From Actinomycetota bacterium (lineage in GTDB: Bacteria > Actinomycetota > Acidimicrobiia > Acidimicrobiales > JAHWKP01): 8,152 nt of DNA. Below the pieces are notes generated by a model. That model was not told the origin of the DNA. It saw only the letters and a list, made by a program, of their open reading frames with translations, and ran no database searches. The position numbers and the translations under genes were made by a program. Position 1 is the first letter of the stretch; the number at the start of each line of letters is the position of its first letter. Shown here in pieces: positions 7,463-8,152 of the stretch. The stretch is taken from the NCBI GenBank assembly GCA_019347775.1, contig JAHWKP010000076.1, positions 1-8,152 of the forward strand, read 5' to 3'.

Positions 7463-8152
7463 CTACGTGGTGGCGGCGCGGATTTCGGTCTCGGTTGAGG
7501 AGCTCACCGCATTAGGTCCGCCGTAGATGAACACGTTGCGCAGCGAGCTGCGGTTAGCCGAAAGGTACCGGCGGGCCGGTTCGGACAACGTTTCCGGACG
7601 GGTCAGCAGCAGCGGACCGCCTCGGAAGCCGACGTGGGCGCCTCCACCCAGGGCGTCAGGGAAGTTGGCGCCGCTGGCCACACCGACGTTGGCCGCTCCC
7701 GTGAAGAAACGCTCGGCCAGGATGGCAGCCGTCTCGAACCGGTCGGCTCCCACGATCGACGTCGCGGAGGGGTCGGCTCGGGAGGCGGGGCCTCCTACGG
7801 CAATCCGCTGGATGTTGGGACGGGCCTGCAGATAGGCGGCCGTCTCCACCGGCATGTCGGAGTTCGCCGTCAAGACGACGACACCTCGCACCGCCGCCGC
7901 CGCTGCTCCCGCGGGCAGGGCGTCGGCGAACTTCAGCCCCGTCGCGAGGAACGCGGTACCCGGCGCCGGGATCTGCTCGGCGACCAGCGTGGCCGTCTCG
8001 AAACGGTTGCGTCCCGCGTGGCGCACGACGTTGTAGCCAGCGTTCCGGAGTTCGTTCTCGACATCGGTGCGAATCGCGTTGCCGCCACCCGCGATATGGA
8101 CCGTGCCTCCGTCAGGGAGAACCCTGTGGATTTCGGCCGCAACCCGGTCGTC
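7463..8152 (-). CDS. Cell wall binding repeat 2 (CWB2) surface protein, C-terminal part
   Basis: The minus-strand frame is open from the window edge (8152) to a TAG at 7465-7463, giving 229 residues; the start and any signal peptide or N-terminal domain lie beyond the window. A GTG at 8026 is internal, because recognisable repeat sequence continues upstream of it. The visible part contains the end of one CWB2 repeat (TVHIAGGGNAI, about 17-27), a full repeat (about 45-133) and a final repeat (about 134-229). Each repeat opens with the family motif: HAGRNRFETA at 45-54 and VGADRFETA at 134-142. Characteristic inner motifs (KFADALPAG, NFPDALGGG, AVGGPAS, IYGGPNAVS) are present. In characterised proteins from other bacteria, tandem CWB2 repeats attach exported proteins non-covalently to cell-wall polymers. 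The protein is therefore probably secreted and wall-bound, with any effector domain N-terminal and unseen. It ends right after the last repeat and is followed by a hairpin. Confidence 0.92.
   Translation of the reverse strand, partial: DDRVAAEIHRVLPDGGTVHIAGGGNAIRTDVENELRNAGYNVVRHAGRNRFETATLVAEQIPAPGTAFLATGLKFADALPAGAAAAAVRGVVVLTANSDMPVETAAYLQARPNIQRIAVGGPASRADPSATSIVGADRFETAAILAERFFTGAANVGVASGANFPDALGGGAHVGFRGGPLLLTRPETLSEPARRYLSANRSSLRNVFIYGGPNAVSSSTETEIRAATT

Noticed and set aside
7700..8010. Repeated GCCGTCTCGAA-type sequences as possible DNA direct repeats or binding sites
   Set aside because: They encode the recurring RFETA motif of the CWB2 protein repeats, so the similarity is explained at the protein level.

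Overview
This is a gene-dense, strongly GC-rich window in which most third codon positions are G or C. The gene content suggests a high-GC actinobacterium. The pairing of cell wall binding repeat 2 (CWB2) surface repeats with a DUF58/transglutaminase operon and a SpoIIE-type phosphatase would fit the class Acidimicrobiia or a relative. That placement is inference from gene content, with no marker gene to confirm it. I found no tRNA, rRNA, CRISPR array, insertion sequence or phage gene.

Layout. Five genes lie on the plus strand. (1) The 3' part of a DUF58 protein (1-711) overlaps by ATGA (2) a 713-residue membrane-anchored transglutaminase-like protein of the TgpA type with an intact Cys-His-Asp triad (708-2849). 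After 69 bases comes (3) a membrane-bound SpoIIE/PP2C-type serine phosphatase with an extracellular sensor-like region and HAMP (2919-4517). After 75 bases comes (4) a FAD-dependent oxidoreductase of the DAO fold fused to a C-terminal Rieske [2Fe-2S] domain (4593-6110). After 55 bases comes (5) a small glyoxalase-fold (VOC) protein (6166-6549). Two genes lie on the minus strand: an EamA/DMT-type transporter (7400 down to 6546), whose stop codon overlaps that of the VOC gene, and the C-terminal part of a CWB2-repeat surface protein (8152 down to 7463), which runs off the window edge. A perfect 15-bp inverted repeat lies between these two minus-strand genes.

How the genes relate. DUF58 and the TgpA-like protein form the usual tail of a MoxR-DUF58-transglutaminase operon; the MoxR ATPase would be expected just upstream of base 1. 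The SpoIIE phosphatase is probably the output enzyme of a partner-switching signalling path, but no anti-sigma kinase or antagonist is encoded here. The Rieske flavoprotein, VOC protein and transporter are common actinobacterial genes of unknown substrate, and nothing in the sequence ties them into one pathway.

I do not see a convincing new biological system. The points most worth a second look are the odd composition of the first ~150 bases of the DUF58 frame (possible frameshift), the perfect hairpin in the 62-base gap between the CWB2 and EamA genes, and the uncertain start of the phosphatase gene. There is no stretch of more than 300 bases without a gene.
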